Below are positions 1 through 5,333 of a stretch of 6,159 nt of DNA, piece after piece. The notes beneath the pieces are model-generated. The model saw only the letters and a program-made list of their open reading frames with translations. It was not told where the DNA came from and searched no databases. Both the position numbers and the translations under genes were made by a program. The stretch comes from Chloroflexota bacterium. Its GTDB lineage: Bacteria; Chloroflexota; Anaerolineae; Promineifilales; Promineifilaceae. The stretch is taken from assembly GCA_030599405.1 (NCBI GenBank), contig JAUVOB010000099.1, forward strand, positions 1 through 6,159, in the 5' to 3' direction. Each line of letters opens with the position of its first letter. The first letter of the stretch is position 1.

Positions 1-1080
1 GACCGGACCACGTACAACGCTCGACTGGCAATGGCGGATCTATTCAATGCCAGGCTTCCAGAGGAGATCGTCTTTGGCCAGAATATGACCAGCCTGACTC
101 TAGCTATGAGCCGGGCGATCGGCAGGACCTGGAAAGAGGGTGATGAGATCGTCGTTACTAACCTTGATCACGATGCCAACATTACCCCTTGGACGTTAGT
201 CGCGGCCGAGCGCGGAGTAACGGTAAGATGGCTCGATTTTGTACCCGAAGATTGCACGCTTCGACTGGATGATCTTCCAGATCTGGTTAACGATCGAACA
301 AAGCTGGTTGCGGTCACCTTGGCCTCGAATGCCGTTGGCACAATCGTGGATGTGGCCCGGATCTGCGAAATTGCTCACCAGGTGGCGGCCCTGGTCTACG
401 TAGATGCGGTCCACTATACACCCCATGCCCCCGTAGACGTTCAGGCTCTTGATTGCGATTTCCTTGTCGCCTCAGCCTACAAATTCTTTGGGCCTCATGT
501 GGGAATAATGTATGGGAAATTTGACCTGCTTGAAAGCCTCGAGGCCTACAAGGTGCGGCCTGCCCCAGACAAACCTCCGGGCAAGTGGGAAACTGGGACA
601 CAGAGTTTTGAAAGTCTGGCGGCTGTTCAGGCCACAGTGGCCTATCTAGAGGGTATAGGCCGGCAGTTCGGTAGTTTGACGACTGGCTTGCTGGATACGA
701 GAGAGGCTCGGCGTGATCGACTTACTTCTGCGATGCTGGCTGTCAAGCAATACGAGGAGTCCTTAGGATACCATTTTCTGCAGAAGGCGATGACCGTGCC
801 CGGTTTGCGCGTATTTGGTATCACCGATGTAGAGAGATTGGGAGAAAGGGCGCCCACTTTTGCCGTGAGCCTTGAAGGCTATACTCCTCGGGAGGTGGCC
901 AAAAGTCTTGGCAATCAAGGTATCTTCGTCTGGGATGGTCACTACTATGCCATCGCTGTGATGGAGCGGTTAGGACTTCTCGATCAGGGTGGCCTGGTAC
1001 GGATCGGCTTCGTTCATTACAACACAATAGAGGAAGTAGATCGTTTGATCGATGCGCTGGTTGTCCTGTCGTCCGATTGA
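1..1080 (+). CDS. Cysteine desulfurase-like PLP enzyme (VC1184-type, class V aminotransferase fold), 5' end missing
   Basis: The frame is open from base 1 and the sequence before the Met at base 31 still reads as protein (DRTTYNARLA), so the true start lies outside the window. From memory of the family, about 60 N-terminal residues are missing. Counting Met at base 31 as residue 1, the visible family motifs are NMTSLTLA (18-25), GDEIVVTNLDHDAN (37-50), ASNAVGT (98-104), VDAVHYTPH (124-132, with the PLP-ring Asp125 and His128), SAYKFFGPH (148-156, with the Schiff-base lysine K151), ETGTQSFE (187-194) and a C-terminal VRIGFVHYNT (323-332). The family is annotated as cysteine desulfurase or aminotransferase class V. 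However, the C-terminal loop that carries the catalytic Cys in SufS/IscS reads GIFVWDGHYYA (297-307) and has no Cys. The only cysteines are C75, C112 and C142. A PLP-dependent lyase, epimerase or other activity on an amino acid is therefore as likely as sulfur transfer. The protein should be cytoplasmic. It is transcribed alone as far as can be seen; a separate promoter overlaps its stop codon. Confidence 0.93.
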   Translation, partial: DRTTYNARLAMADLFNARLPEEIVFGQNMTSLTLAMSRAIGRTWKEGDEIVVTNLDHDANITPWTLVAAERGVTVRWLDFVPEDCTLRLDDLPDLVNDRTKLVAVTLASNAVGTIVDVARICEIAHQVAALVYVDAVHYTPHAPVDVQALDCDFLVASAYKFFGPHVGIMYGKFDLLESLEAYKVRPAPDKPPGKWETGTQSFESLAAVQATVAYLEGIGRQFGSLTTGLLDTREARRDRLTSAMLAVKQYEESLGYHFLQKAMTVPGLRVFGITDVERLGERAPTFAVSLEGYTPREVAKSLGNQGIFVWDGHYYAIAVMERLGLLDQGGLVRIGFVHYNTIEEVDRLIDALVVLSSD

Positions 1081-1104
1081 CAGTAAGGAGTCAGAAGATA
1101 TAAT
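1077..1104 (+). promoter_or_regulatory. Perfect-consensus sigma70-type promoter
   Basis: TTGACA at 1077-1082 and TATAAT at 1099-1104 are both exact consensus hexamers, 16 bp apart. The -35 box overlaps the TGA stop of the upstream PLP-enzyme gene (1078-1080). Transcription should start near 1110-1112. The only unit directly downstream is the short structured region with a 17-codon ORF and a terminator, so the promoter appears dedicated to it. The match is read directly; activity is inferred. Confidence 0.75.
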
Positions 1105-1166
1105 CGCTCCCATCTTTTCCAATTTATCCGTAGGTCGTTTTGCCCATGCGGCGGCTTACACCGCTA

Positions 1167-1182
1167 TCCTTACTAGTAAGGA
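1167..1182 (+). repeat. 16-bp perfect palindrome overlapping the SD
   Basis: TCCTTACTAGTAAGGA is its own reverse complement. In RNA it can form a 6-bp stem with a CUAG loop that covers the first five SD bases (AAGGA, 1178-1182). In DNA it could be a dimeric regulator site, but at about +56 to +71 relative to the inferred start an RNA role seems more likely. Confidence 0.65.
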
Positions 1183-1237
1183 GGTGGTGCTTATGGATAG
1201 TAACTTATCTAAATGCACCGTAGCACTACCTCCTTGC
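1176..1237 (+). promoter_or_regulatory. SD-sequestering helix (1176-1191 pairs with 1222-1237)
   Basis: Bases 1178-1191 (AAGGAGGTGGTGCT) pair with 1222-1235 (AGCACTACCTCCTT) over 14 positions with one G-U. The helix extends by a U-G at 1177/1236 and a G-C at 1176/1237, giving 16 bp around a 30-base loop that contains the start codon. The whole SD would be hidden. It shares 1222-1228 with the 15-bp hairpin at 1214-1258 and 1176-1182 with the palindrome, so those structures compete. Pairing is read directly; function is inferred. Confidence 0.55.
1178..1186 (+). promoter_or_regulatory. Full-length Shine-Dalgarno sequence (AAGGAGGTG)
   Basis: These nine bases are exactly complementary to the canonical anti-SD CACCTCCTT. 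They fix the start of the 17-codon ORF at 1193. The same bases are shared by two alternative intramolecular helices, the palindrome at 1167-1182 and the long pairing with 1222-1237, so ribosome access could be gated. Confidence 0.75.
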
Positions 1238-1246
1238 GATAGTTAG
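1193..1246 (+). CDS. 17-residue peptide ORF with perfect Shine-Dalgarno
   Basis: ATG at 1193 and TAG at 1244-1246 give MDSNLSKCTVALPPCDS. The SD AAGGAGGTG (1178-1186) is a full complement of the usual 16S rRNA 3' end; its AAGGAGG core ends 8 bases before the ATG, which is close to ideal. The peptide has two cysteines and a Pro-Pro pair near its end, a context that can slow ribosomes. It has no membrane segment or recognisable family. Codons 8-12 and the stop lie in the two arms of the 15-bp hairpin, so a translating ribosome would open that hairpin. It could be a leader or sensor peptide, a small bioactive peptide, or an ORF present mainly to load ribosomes. That it is translated is inferred from the SD. 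Confidence 0.5.
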   Translation: MDSNLSKCTVALPPCDS

Positions 1247-1258
1247 TGCTACGGTGCA
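1214..1258 (+). repeat. 15-bp perfect inverted repeat with a CCTCCTT loop
   Basis: TGCACCGTAGCACTA (1214-1228) and TAGTGCTACGGTGCA (1244-1258) are exact reverse complements. The 15-base loop is CCTCCTTGCGATAGT, which displays the anti-SD-like CCUCCUU at its 5' side. The 17-codon ORF runs through the 5' arm and loop, and its stop codon is in the 3' arm. No T-run follows, so this is not itself an intrinsic terminator. Cytosine-rich loops that bind SD sequences are known from several Gram-positive sRNAs; that role here is inference. Confidence 0.75.
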
Positions 1259-1264
1259 CCCGTT

Positions 1265-1299
1265 AAGGCCCTGTTTCTCTTGAAGCAGGGCCTTTCCTT
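1265..1299 (+). terminator. Intrinsic terminator of the small RNA unit
   Basis: A perfect 9-bp stem AAGGCCCTG (1265-1273) with CAGGGCCTT (1286-1294) encloses a 12-base loop and is followed by TCCTT, so TTTCCTT overlaps the stem end. It lies 6 bases after the 15-bp hairpin. The U-tract is interrupted by two C residues, so efficiency may be moderate. On the minus strand the flank lacks a T-run, so it fits the plus-strand unit better than the convergent lipoprotein gene. Confidence 0.7.
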
Positions 1300-1470
1300 G
1301 TCTCTGGCAGACGATGGTTCTTGGCTTGATGGTATCCGTGAGGTTGAGGACGACCGCGGCGCTCGGTCCAAATTTCGCCGTGGAGGGTCGGAGCCTGGGC
1401 AGACAGTCCCGAGTCAGATCCAAGAATCAAGATGCAGTAACAATGTCCCAGTCGGTCGGATTCTTACCTG
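1300..1470. other. Convergent intergenic stretch
   Basis: This stretch lies between the small RNA terminator and the 3' end of the minus-strand LysM gene. No supported gene was found. A 7-bp inverted repeat (AAGAATC 1422-1428, GATTCTT 1459-1465) lies just past the LysM stop, but it has a loop of about 30 bases and no T-run, so it is not called a terminator. Confidence 0.6.
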
Positions 1471-2490
1471 TTATTCAGGTTGCTGGAACCGGAACGGCCC
1501 GGTATCCAGATTTGCGCCGGCTATGAGTAGCTGTTGGCCCACAATCAGCGGTTCTTCGACGCCGTTGCCGTTCCAATCGGTAATAGATTCAACTTCTACT
1601 TCATACCAAGTAGCGAGATCGTCAAGGCCAATCTCGTTCTCGATGTCTTCCGCCGAAATGATATAAAGAGCGCCGTTAAAAGGAGGGATCAGCAATGGAA
1701 CGGCGCCATAGGGATCGTTGTCCACTAGTCTATCTGTGTTGGCTCTTAGAAGTGTTGTGGTCGAGACGTCATATTTCTGAGAAAGGCAGAAGATTCCTTC
1801 TCCGGCTCCGGGTGGATACTCAATGACCTGTTCGCGGGCGGGTAATGGGTCACAATCTAGCTCGTCAGGAATCGTACTCTCTGGAGGGATGAATAGGATA
1901 AAGCCAACGGGAATCGCATTGAGGGAACCTAACTGGGCCAGTTCGCTGATGTTTGCCGAGACGAGATTGTCCAATGAGATCCCGCAAGACAGAGCGATAC
2001 CCGCCAAAGTATTGCCGGCTACTACCTGATGAACTTCGCAGAGCGGTATCTGTAACTCCTGACCGACAATAATGGAGAGCTCGGCGGGGCTTGCCGCACC
2101 ATTCGCAAAGGCCAGCGCTTCAATCGTGATGCCGAAATTATCGGCGATTCCGAGCAGAGTATCGCCACTTTCAATAGTGTAGGTTATCGGTGCAGGTGGG
2201 GGTGTTGGCGTGGGAGTTGCCGTCGGTTGCGGCGTTCGTGAGGGTACCGGTGATGTCACCGTTGGCTGAACTGCTGTTGGTTCGATGTCCACAGGCGTAC
2301 TAGAAGCAGTTGGCTGAGGGGTTACAACCAGCTCTACTGGCGTAGATATTGTCACTACCACTGCTGTGGCGGCCTCTGTAATCGAGGGCGTCGCATCCTC
2401 GTCAGAGCCGCACCCAGCAGCAATAGCCAGCACCAAGAGCATCCCCCCAAGAAAAACCAAGTTGCGTAGTGGAACAACTCCTTCATTCAT
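1471..2490 (-). CDS. LysM-repeat lipoprotein
   Basis: A 339-aa predicted secreted lipoprotein. The start chosen is ATG at 2490, with GGGGG six bases upstream as SD. An upstream in-frame TTG at 2514 (347 aa) has no useful SD. The signal peptide has a hydrophobic core (FLGGMLLVLAIAAG) and a lipobox ending at C27, followed by acidic residues. A Thr/Pro/Val-rich linker spans about 48-101 (PTATPTPTPPP). Then come about four LysM-like modules: 102-150 (YTIESGDTLLGIADNFGI, the clearest), 153-203 (HQVVAGNTLAGIALSCGI), 221-270 (divergent, with Cys) and 275-325 (degenerate, ending VGQQLLIAG). LysM modules bind N-acetylglucosamine polymers such as peptidoglycan, so this is probably an envelope-anchored wall-binding protein; no catalytic domain is present. 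It follows the DUF7282 lipoprotein gene on the same strand after a gap of about 120 bp. No clear terminator follows it. Confidence 0.88.
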   Translation of the reverse strand: MNEGVVPLRNLVFLGGMLLVLAIAAGCGSDEDATPSITEAATAVVVTISTPVELVVTPQPTASSTPVDIEPTAVQPTVTSPVPSRTPQPTATPTPTPPPAPITYTIESGDTLLGIADNFGITIEALAFANGAASPAELSIIVGQELQIPLCEVHQVVAGNTLAGIALSCGISLDNLVSANISELAQLGSLNAIPVGFILFIPPESTIPDELDCDPLPAREQVIEYPPGAGEGIFCLSQKYDVSTTTLLRANTDRLVDNDPYGAVPLLIPPFNGALYIISAEDIENEIGLDDLATWYEVEVESITDWNGNGVEEPLIVGQQLLIAGANLDTGPFRFQQPE

Positions 2491-2611
2491 ATCCAACCCC
2501 CGATCATTATTCAACCTAAGACCACGGTAAGTATCCCTGATTTACCATCAACCTATGACTATCCGGCATCTAAATCTGTTTCGTCTGGTTAAGCGAATTT
2601 CATTGAGCTTC

Positions 2612-4171
2612 TTATTCTGGCAACAAGAAGAATGGCGAATCTATCACATTCGAGTTGCGTCTTAGCGGGACATCAGGGTTATCAGGGTACTCAAACTCTT
2701 TTACCCTGCCTACATCAATATGGAGCACTGCATGCAAGAGCGTGGTTATCCTTTCGGAATCGATAGTCACTGTAACATCCCGGTTCAAACCAACCGGTAG
2801 CCAGGTCAATCCGAGCAGCTCTCCGATTTCGCCCTCCTCATCGCTATAGATAACTATCCATGAGTCTTCGTCTACAACGACAAGGGGGATATTTACATCA
2901 TCGCTGGTGGATAAGGGCTGATCACGGGTGATTAGGTAGTTACCGGCATCGGTTCTGAAGGTAATTGGATTCGGAACCAATCCCTGATGAATGACCATCG
3001 GATCGGCAAGCGGGAACTCAAATTCGCCGACGTCCTCAGTATCCTGATGAAGCATCACGTGTAATAAGGGCGTTACGGCCGATTCGACAACAGGCACGAC
3101 GATCTGTTCGTTTATACCATTCTGAAGAGGCGCCTGACCAATGATGTTGCCCAATCGACCTTCATCATCAAAATATATCACCAGCCAACCAGGTCCATAG
3201 CTGACCGCCTTTTCTATTAGAACGTTGCCGTCTACTATGGGCTGGTGTACTACGAACACATCTGGGGGGAAAGTGGCTTCGAATGCGGCCGCGACCTGTG
3301 TACCTTCCAACCGGACCGGTTGATCAATGCTGACATCCTCGAAATGCCCGTCTTCCCCTGCATCCTCATACAATACCGCATGCAGCGAGATCGTGGCCAC
3401 GCGCCAGTTTATGGGCAATGCGAGATTCTCATTAACCCCAGCCCTAACTGGAACGTAAGCAGCCATCTCGCCCGGCTGGCCACCGTCATCCAGATGGATA
3501 GCCAACCATCCCGGCCTGGTCGCGGCGACATAGTCGACGGTGACTATCCCATCTTCCAAGATCTCCTGGTCTGAGACCACAAGCTCCGGAATAGTAGCCC
3601 GGTTGTCAATCCTGAAATGATCCTCAACCGGCTCCGCTTTAAATTCCAACGGCTGATCCGGACCCGGATATTCAAAAATACCAACTTCTCCGTCGTCCGA
3701 ATGCAAAACGATGTACAGCGCGTCTCCTGCGAGTAAGGGATCGATCACTACCTGTACATCTTCGCTCGGGCCATCATTTACCGGTGTATAGCCCAAGACC
3801 TCCCCCTTTTTACCGTCCTCGTCGTTATAGACGACGATCCATCCTTCCTGGATTGATACTACCTGGTCAATCGTCAGCTGCCCATCGTCTCCGAGCACCT
3901 GCCGGCTCGCGGACACGATCGGGATAGGTAACTCTTGCGTCTCCTCGGTTTCTGGCGTCGACATCTCCTGAGTTGGTTGTGTGACTTCTTCCGGCGATAC
4001 TTGATCAATGTCCTCTTGGTCGATTGGTCTCATCTCTACCGAAGTAGGCGCCACCGGCGGAGAACTAGTTGAGGTGCTGTCAGACTCCTGCTCCTGAAGA
4101 CATGCCGTAGCAAGCCCGATAAGCCAAAAGCAATGAAATATGAACCAATGTCTCTTGTGGAGTTTCCTCAC
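2612..4171 (-). CDS. Lipoprotein with four tandem DUF7282-like repeats
   Basis: A 519-aa protein from a GTG start at 4171; no ATG is available before the signal peptide and the frame is closed just upstream. Basic N-terminus, hydrophobic segment and lipobox LATAC give lipid attachment at C24. A Ser/Thr/Pro/Glu-rich linker covers about 25-80. Four repeats of about 105-110 residues follow, starting near 84, 195, 303 and 409. Each has a GW(I/L)-hydrophobic-(Y/H) strand (W111, W222, W329, W438), then a (L)-(H/Y)-x-D motif (156-159, 267-270, 374-377, 483-486), and an F-E-(Y/F)-P-type turn that is degraded in repeat 2. This pattern matches, from memory, the DUF7282 domain found in haloarchaeal and Chloroflexota surface proteins. 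The repeats look like beta-sandwich, very acidic, calcium-friendly modules (inference). Function is unknown; a surface adhesion or structural role is plausible. The protein ends directly after repeat 4 with no C-terminal anchor. Confidence 0.85.
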   Translation of the reverse strand: MRKLHKRHWFIFHCFWLIGLATACLQEQESDSTSTSSPPVAPTSVEMRPIDQEDIDQVSPEEVTQPTQEMSTPETEETQELPIPIVSASRQVLGDDGQLTIDQVVSIQEGWIVVYNDEDGKKGEVLGYTPVNDGPSEDVQVVIDPLLAGDALYIVLHSDDGEVGIFEYPGPDQPLEFKAEPVEDHFRIDNRATIPELVVSDQEILEDGIVTVDYVAATRPGWLAIHLDDGGQPGEMAAYVPVRAGVNENLALPINWRVATISLHAVLYEDAGEDGHFEDVSIDQPVRLEGTQVAAAFEATFPPDVFVVHQPIVDGNVLIEKAVSYGPGWLVIYFDDEGRLGNIIGQAPLQNGINEQIVVPVVESAVTPLLHVMLHQDTEDVGEFEFPLADPMVIHQGLVPNPITFRTDAGNYLITRDQPLSTSDDVNIPLVVVDEDSWIVIYSDEEGEIGELLGLTWLPVGLNRDVTVTIDSERITTLLHAVLHIDVGRVKEFEYPDNPDVPLRRNSNVIDSPFFLLPE

Positions 4172-4178
4172 TCTTTGA

Positions 4179-4206
4179 ATTGTATGCCATTGAGGTTGAT
4201 TGAAAA
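4179..4206 (-). promoter_or_regulatory. Possible promoter of the DUF7282 lipoprotein gene, implying a near-leaderless start
   Basis: On the minus strand TTTTCA (4206-4201) and TACAAT (4184-4179) are 16 bp apart, matching consensus at 4/6 and 5/6. The -10 box ends 7 bases before the GTG start codon at 4171, so transcription would begin at or next to the start codon. The bases before GTG (TTCAAAGA) give no normally spaced SD, which fits a leaderless mRNA. Speculative. Confidence 0.3.
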
Positions 4207-5087
4207 AGTAAAATCATCTCTGTCTAAGGCCGGCGAGCGACCCATCGCGTTTGAAAAGCGTCGCTGATCCAGGCCAACCTCTTGATGTCTCTATTCGGAG
4301 CAGACCGACTGAAGCAGCCTTTCGCACTGCCTCCATACACGTCTCCCATGATTATCCGGAATGCCAGGAGCACCCTTTACGCTTGAGCTTGAACTCAGAG
4401 GAGATCCGCCGTCAGCAAGCCGATATTGGGGCTCCACGAGAGTTCGCCTGGTTCGGGGATTCTGAAAATGGACCCCTCTGGTTGGCGAATGCAGCAGGGA
4501 CGAATTACCTGAAACTGCGAGAAAATTATAATCGACGGCTAATCGGCTTTGATAGAGCGGGCGTATAAATCAGTCGATTGGAACTGGCGAATCCATCTTT
4601 CGTCGAGTGTGAGCTTTGAGCTGGCCCTCGCTTTGCTCCGGGGACGACACCTACCTCGTATTCATACTCTTTAGATAGTAGGCTATAAAAACAGTATGGC
4701 AGAATGGCAGCATAGTTAAGCAAATTAGTGATTTACCTAAGTATGCGTTGTACGGCTTCCTCCCCACACGACATATCTGGACATCCTAGTAGGCCGCTTT
4801 TTCTTGCCAAAACAAGCGAAAAATCCTGTGCAAAGTCTGTACGGGTTTCGTCAAAACGTCCCAAGAGCGACATCAGATTTTGCCGACTCCCCCACGAAAC
4901 CCCCGCTTTGAAAGGCTTACAGAGCATGGTTGGACTATCACCCGATGTGCTGGGCGGCGTCTGGTAGTCAACGGGTCGCACTAGATGAGCCTGGGCGGCG
5001 TTTCCATGGTCATGGCGGCGAATAACCACGCGATGAGAGCCATTCTGCGGGGGGGTTCGCTGGAATTGGTGACTTCTGCAAAAGAAT
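4207..5087. other. Gene-poor region of about 880 bp
   Basis: No ORF here has both a good start and a recognisable product. The two best candidates are a plus-strand frame of 105 codons at 4251-4568 (TTG start, no SD, C-terminal half reading like ordinary protein, e.g. EFAWFGDSENGPLWL) and a minus-strand frame of 123 codons at 4733-5104 (ending DMSCGEEAVQRILR, TTG start inside a neighbouring gene). Either could be a decayed gene fragment. A weak promoter-like pair TTCATA/TATAAA (4661-4666, 4684-4689, spacer 17) leads only to a 7-codon ATG frame. CTGGGCGGCGT occurs twice, near 4949 and 4991. A G7 run is at 5049-5055. No tRNA or terminal inverted repeats were seen. Confidence 0.45.
4251..4568 (+). 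CDS. Doubtful ORF, possibly a gene remnant
   Basis: A 105-codon frame from TTG at 4251 to TAA. The frame is closed by a stop at 4209-4211 and has no ATG or GTG start and no SD near the TTG. The first third has low-complexity Ser/Arg/Pro-rich character. Residues from about 46 on look more protein-like, with alternating charged and hydrophobic residues (SEEIRRQQADIGAPREFAWF). No family was recognised. It is listed so that a search can be run, since it may be the tail of a truncated gene. Confidence 0.18.
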   Translation: MKSVADPGQPLDVSIRSRPTEAAFRTASIHVSHDYPECQEHPLRLSLNSEEIRRQQADIGAPREFAWFGDSENGPLWLANAAGTNYLKLRENYNRRLIGFDRAGV

Positions 5088-5333
5088 TTACAGAGGTTGT
5101 TCAACTACGTTCTGTTCCATCTCCCCAGAATCGCCACCAAGGCCGGCGGCAATTTCGGGCAATGGTCGACTCGGCACGGACCGGTAGAGCTTGATAATCG
5201 CAATAACCAACCGGGCGACTTCTAGGGCCAAGCGTGCTAGGTCTATAGTACCTCTGACTTGCTGAGCCAGTGTCATCGGTGGATCGATCAATTTATTTGT
5301 TTGTGAAAGCCCCTCATCTTTTTTCTGGCTCAT
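5088..5333 (-). CDS. Small protein of 81 aa with one amphipathic/hydrophobic helix
   Basis: ATG at 5333 is preceded, six bases away, by a perfect SD AAGGAGG (5346-5340), the best evidence that it is real. The N-terminus is polar (MSQKKDEGLSQTNK). Residues 21-50 form a helix-prone stretch rich in Ala, Leu and Ile with regularly spaced Arg (TIDLARLALEVARLVIAIIK), probably membrane-associated. The tail is Pro/Gly/Glu-rich. Its start lies inside the end of the upstream 77-aa gene, with a 20-base overlap (5314-5333), so translation is likely coupled. No family was recognised. A membrane partner of the 77-aa protein is a reasonable guess. Confidence 0.6.
   Translation of the reverse strand: MSQKKDEGLSQTNKLIDPPMTLAQQVRGTIDLARLALEVARLVIAIIKLYRSVPSRPLPEIAAGLGGDSGEMEQNVVEQPL

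Larger units (their letters stand above)
1111..1299 (+). ncRNA. Candidate small structured RNA of about 190 nt, possibly dual-function (RNA plus 17-aa peptide)
   Basis: The boundaries come from a perfect-consensus promoter (start near 1111) and an intrinsic terminator ending near 1299. Inside are a small GCGG/CCGC hairpin (1151-1154 with 1161-1164), a 16-bp palindrome (1167-1182), a perfect SD with a 17-codon ORF (1193-1246), and a 15-bp perfect hairpin (1214-1228 with 1244-1258). Two alternative pairings around the SD exclude each other, as in attenuators and translational switches. No plus-strand gene follows the terminator, since the next genes run on the opposite strand. It is therefore probably not a leader of a downstream gene. 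It could be a stand-alone trans-acting sRNA with a CCUCCUU loop, a dual-function sRNA, or a peptide gene under tight translational control. I do not recognise it as a known RNA family. A 6S RNA was considered because of the length, but the two ends do not pair. Confidence 0.55.

Noticed and set aside
1214..1258. The 15-bp hairpin as an intrinsic terminator
   Set aside because: It is followed by CCCGTTAAGG rather than a T-run; the real terminator-like hairpin lies just after it.
1111..1299. 6S RNA, because of the length of about 190 nt
   Set aside because: The two ends do not pair into the long rod with a central bubble; the 3' end is a separate terminator hairpin and an SD-led ORF is inside.
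1226..1423. 65-codon minus-strand frame across the small RNA
   Set aside because: No SD, basic low-quality composition, and it overlaps the terminator and hairpin, which explain the sequence better.
3245..3574. 109-codon plus-strand frame
   Set aside because: It is antisense within the DUF7282 lipoprotein gene, whose repeats are clearly the coding frame.
4661..4740. Promoter-like TTCATA/TATAAA pair
   Set aside because: Only a partial consensus, and nothing convincing lies downstream except a 7-codon frame.
4733..5104. 123-codon minus-strand frame, possible transposase remnant
   Set aside because: It begins at a TTG within the neighbouring gene without SD, and no transposase motif or terminal inverted repeat is visible.
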